DNA from: Cherax quadricarinatus
Lineage: Eukaryota; Arthropoda; Malacostraca; Decapoda; Parastacidae
DNA length: 64,000 bases
NCBI RefSeq assembly: GCF_038502225.1
Contig: NC_091372.1
Location: 9,226,024-9,290,023 of the forward strand
Direction of reading: 5' to 3'
Part shown: positions 62,800 to 64,000 of the stretch, piece by piece
Layout of the letters: every line of letters starts with the position of its first letter
How positions within the stretch are numbered: the stretch's first letter is position 1
The notes under the pieces: model-generated
Told to the model about the DNA's origin: nothing
Seen by the model: the letters and a program-made list of their open reading frames with translations, nothing else
Databases searched by the model: none
Program-made: the position numbers and the translations under genes

Positions 62800-63784
62800 A
62801 CAGGTGGGCACGCAGTGACACAGGTGGGTACAAAGGTGAGACAAGGTGGGCAGAGTTACTTCACAGTGCAAAAATTCCCTTTCGAACAGCAACCAAAAGT
62901 CAGGGGTTCAGGTGTTAGTTCCTGGATTTTAACCTGAGCCGCGTCATCATGTATATGTCCTATGTATCTCTCACACATATTTATGCATGTTACTCATATC
63001 TCTGTAAGTCACACATCTGTATGATGCTCATTCCTCTCAAGAAAATCTTTATGTCAAGGTTAGGAAACGTCTGGGTTAGGAAAGTATTTCCTAAGACAGT
63101 CGGGTTAATTGGCACACTGTGAATGGGCAGTTTTCCCTTCCGTGGGTGGTTATGGGTGTGGTCTCTCCATAAGGGCATGCTTGATGGTGCTCAAGGTCCC
63201 TTGATTTACTGGTTCAGTCAAATCACTAATATATATGTATATACAGGAGAGACAGATGGATATGTTAGCTAAATTGGACACAGATGCAATATGACATTTT
63301 ATCGTGGTAATGTTTCGTTCTTCAGAGGATTTGTCAAGCTGAGGTCCTGGAAGCCCACACGGGAGCTACCTGCTGGAATGAAATATTTTTACCTAGGAAA
63401 AGACAGATAGCAGAGGACTTTACCTCAGCTATATGCTGGAAAGAACTCTTCACCTTTACCTTGGGACAGACAGATACCAGTGAACCCTACGGTTTCTACC
63501 GAGGCTACGTACTGAGAACTAGCTCCTTCTCTTGAGTTTCATTACTATCATGTATTATCTAGATGTTTGAGGAAAGGATAGTAAAACAGAAGGCTCTCTC
63601 CGCACCCTCCACTTCCCGTAGCCACTGCCGGTATGAAATTAAAAAAATACCATATAATTCTGAACAATGAGGAGTTTTCAATAGAGTTGGAAGTATTTAT
63701 AAGGAATTTGCTACGACTACATCTACTTATCTGTTCTCTTAGCAGCGTAACTTTCAGTGTAACTCTCCTGCTACAACAGAACTG
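62800..63784. other. Intergenic, mostly unrecognised
   Basis: About 63270-63345 resembles the CGTTTC-type dispersed element (GTAATGTTTCGTTCTTCAGA). About 63350-63530 has weak internal repetition (GCTGGAAWGAA, GACAGATA). No gene. Confidence 0.45.
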
Positions 63785-63794
63785 TGATTATCAG

Positions 63795-63879
<85 letters not shown>

Positions 63880-64000
63880 TATCTTTATTTCTACCAGTAC
63901 ATGTACAAGATATACAGACCATAGTTGACATCAATGACATACTACTATATAGAAAGCCGTTTGTTTTGCAGAGCATTTCCCGCAAATTATATCAATTTTG
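63785..64000 (-). mobile_element. SINE with (ATT)n tail, cut by the window end
   Basis: (AAT)n, CTTTATTTCTACCAGTACAT, ATAGTTGACATCAATGACAT, CATTTCCCGCAAATT: the 3' module of the SINE at 12314-12690. Body and head lie beyond 64000. Confidence 0.88.

Overview
The window looks like nuclear DNA of a decapod crustacean, most likely a crayfish or lobster relative. Three things point there: RR-2 (pro-resilin-like) cuticle proteins with the arthropod 12-nt first exon, tRNA-derived SINEs with (ATT)n or (TATCT)n tails, and LINE 3' ends that I recognise as abundant decapod repeats. There is no prokaryotic, viral or organellar gene content. The species call is inference.

Genes: the only host genes I can support are a cluster of seven intact cuticular protein genes plus one broken copy between about 8 and 46 kb, in the order + + - + - - - and a broken -. 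All seven share one plan: a 12-nt exon 1, a 75-nt exon 2 completing the signal peptide, and a 318-375-nt exon 3 with the whole chitin-binding domain, all introns in phase 0. Each has a TATA box 33-35 bp from a TCAGT initiator, and 20-40 bp further upstream an AGGTCA-type motif. In three promoters that motif is a perfect DR4 (AGGTCACTCAAGGTCA) containing an FTZ-F1-type TCAAGGTCA site, which suggests moult-cycle (ecdysteroid/FTZ-F1) control. Genes 1 and 3 are an inverted, recently duplicated pair alike in introns and promoter. Genes 4 and 5 are an inverted pair alike in promoter. Genes 6 and 7 are a direct tandem pair with a longer C-terminus.

Layout: 0-3.5 kb (ATT)n and a 17-bp satellite; 3.5-7.7 kb SINE/LINE debris; 8-9 kb gene 1; 9.6-12.7 kb a perfect 29-bp array, SINEs and LINE ends; 13.4-14.5 kb gene 2; 16.3-17.2 kb gene 3; 18.7-19.8 kb gene 4; 21.3-24.7 kb a block bounded and split by (TA)n, holding an inverted array of a 245-bp tRNA-like unit and the 3' half of a restriction-like-endonuclease LINE; 25.4-26.5 kb gene 5; 27-31.2 kb (AAT)n, LINE/SINE remnants and a MITE; 31.4-32.6 kb gene 6; 33.7-35.3 kb a tRNA-like hairpin and a 36-bp minisatellite; 36.3-37.3 kb gene 7; 38.3-43.3 kb a 35-bp satellite; 44.8-45.7 kb broken gene 8; 46-51 kb 30-bp and G-rich arrays plus LINE fragments; 52.4-62.8 kb a 20-bp satellite of about 518 units; then SINE debris.

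Roughly a third of the window is tandem repeat. Long open frames inside these arrays come from repeat units without stops and are not genes. Two zones (about 21.8-22.2 kb and 44.8-51.1 kb) look unusually deletion-rich compared with their cleaner relatives, so consensus error is a real alternative to biological decay there, including for the gene 8 remnant.
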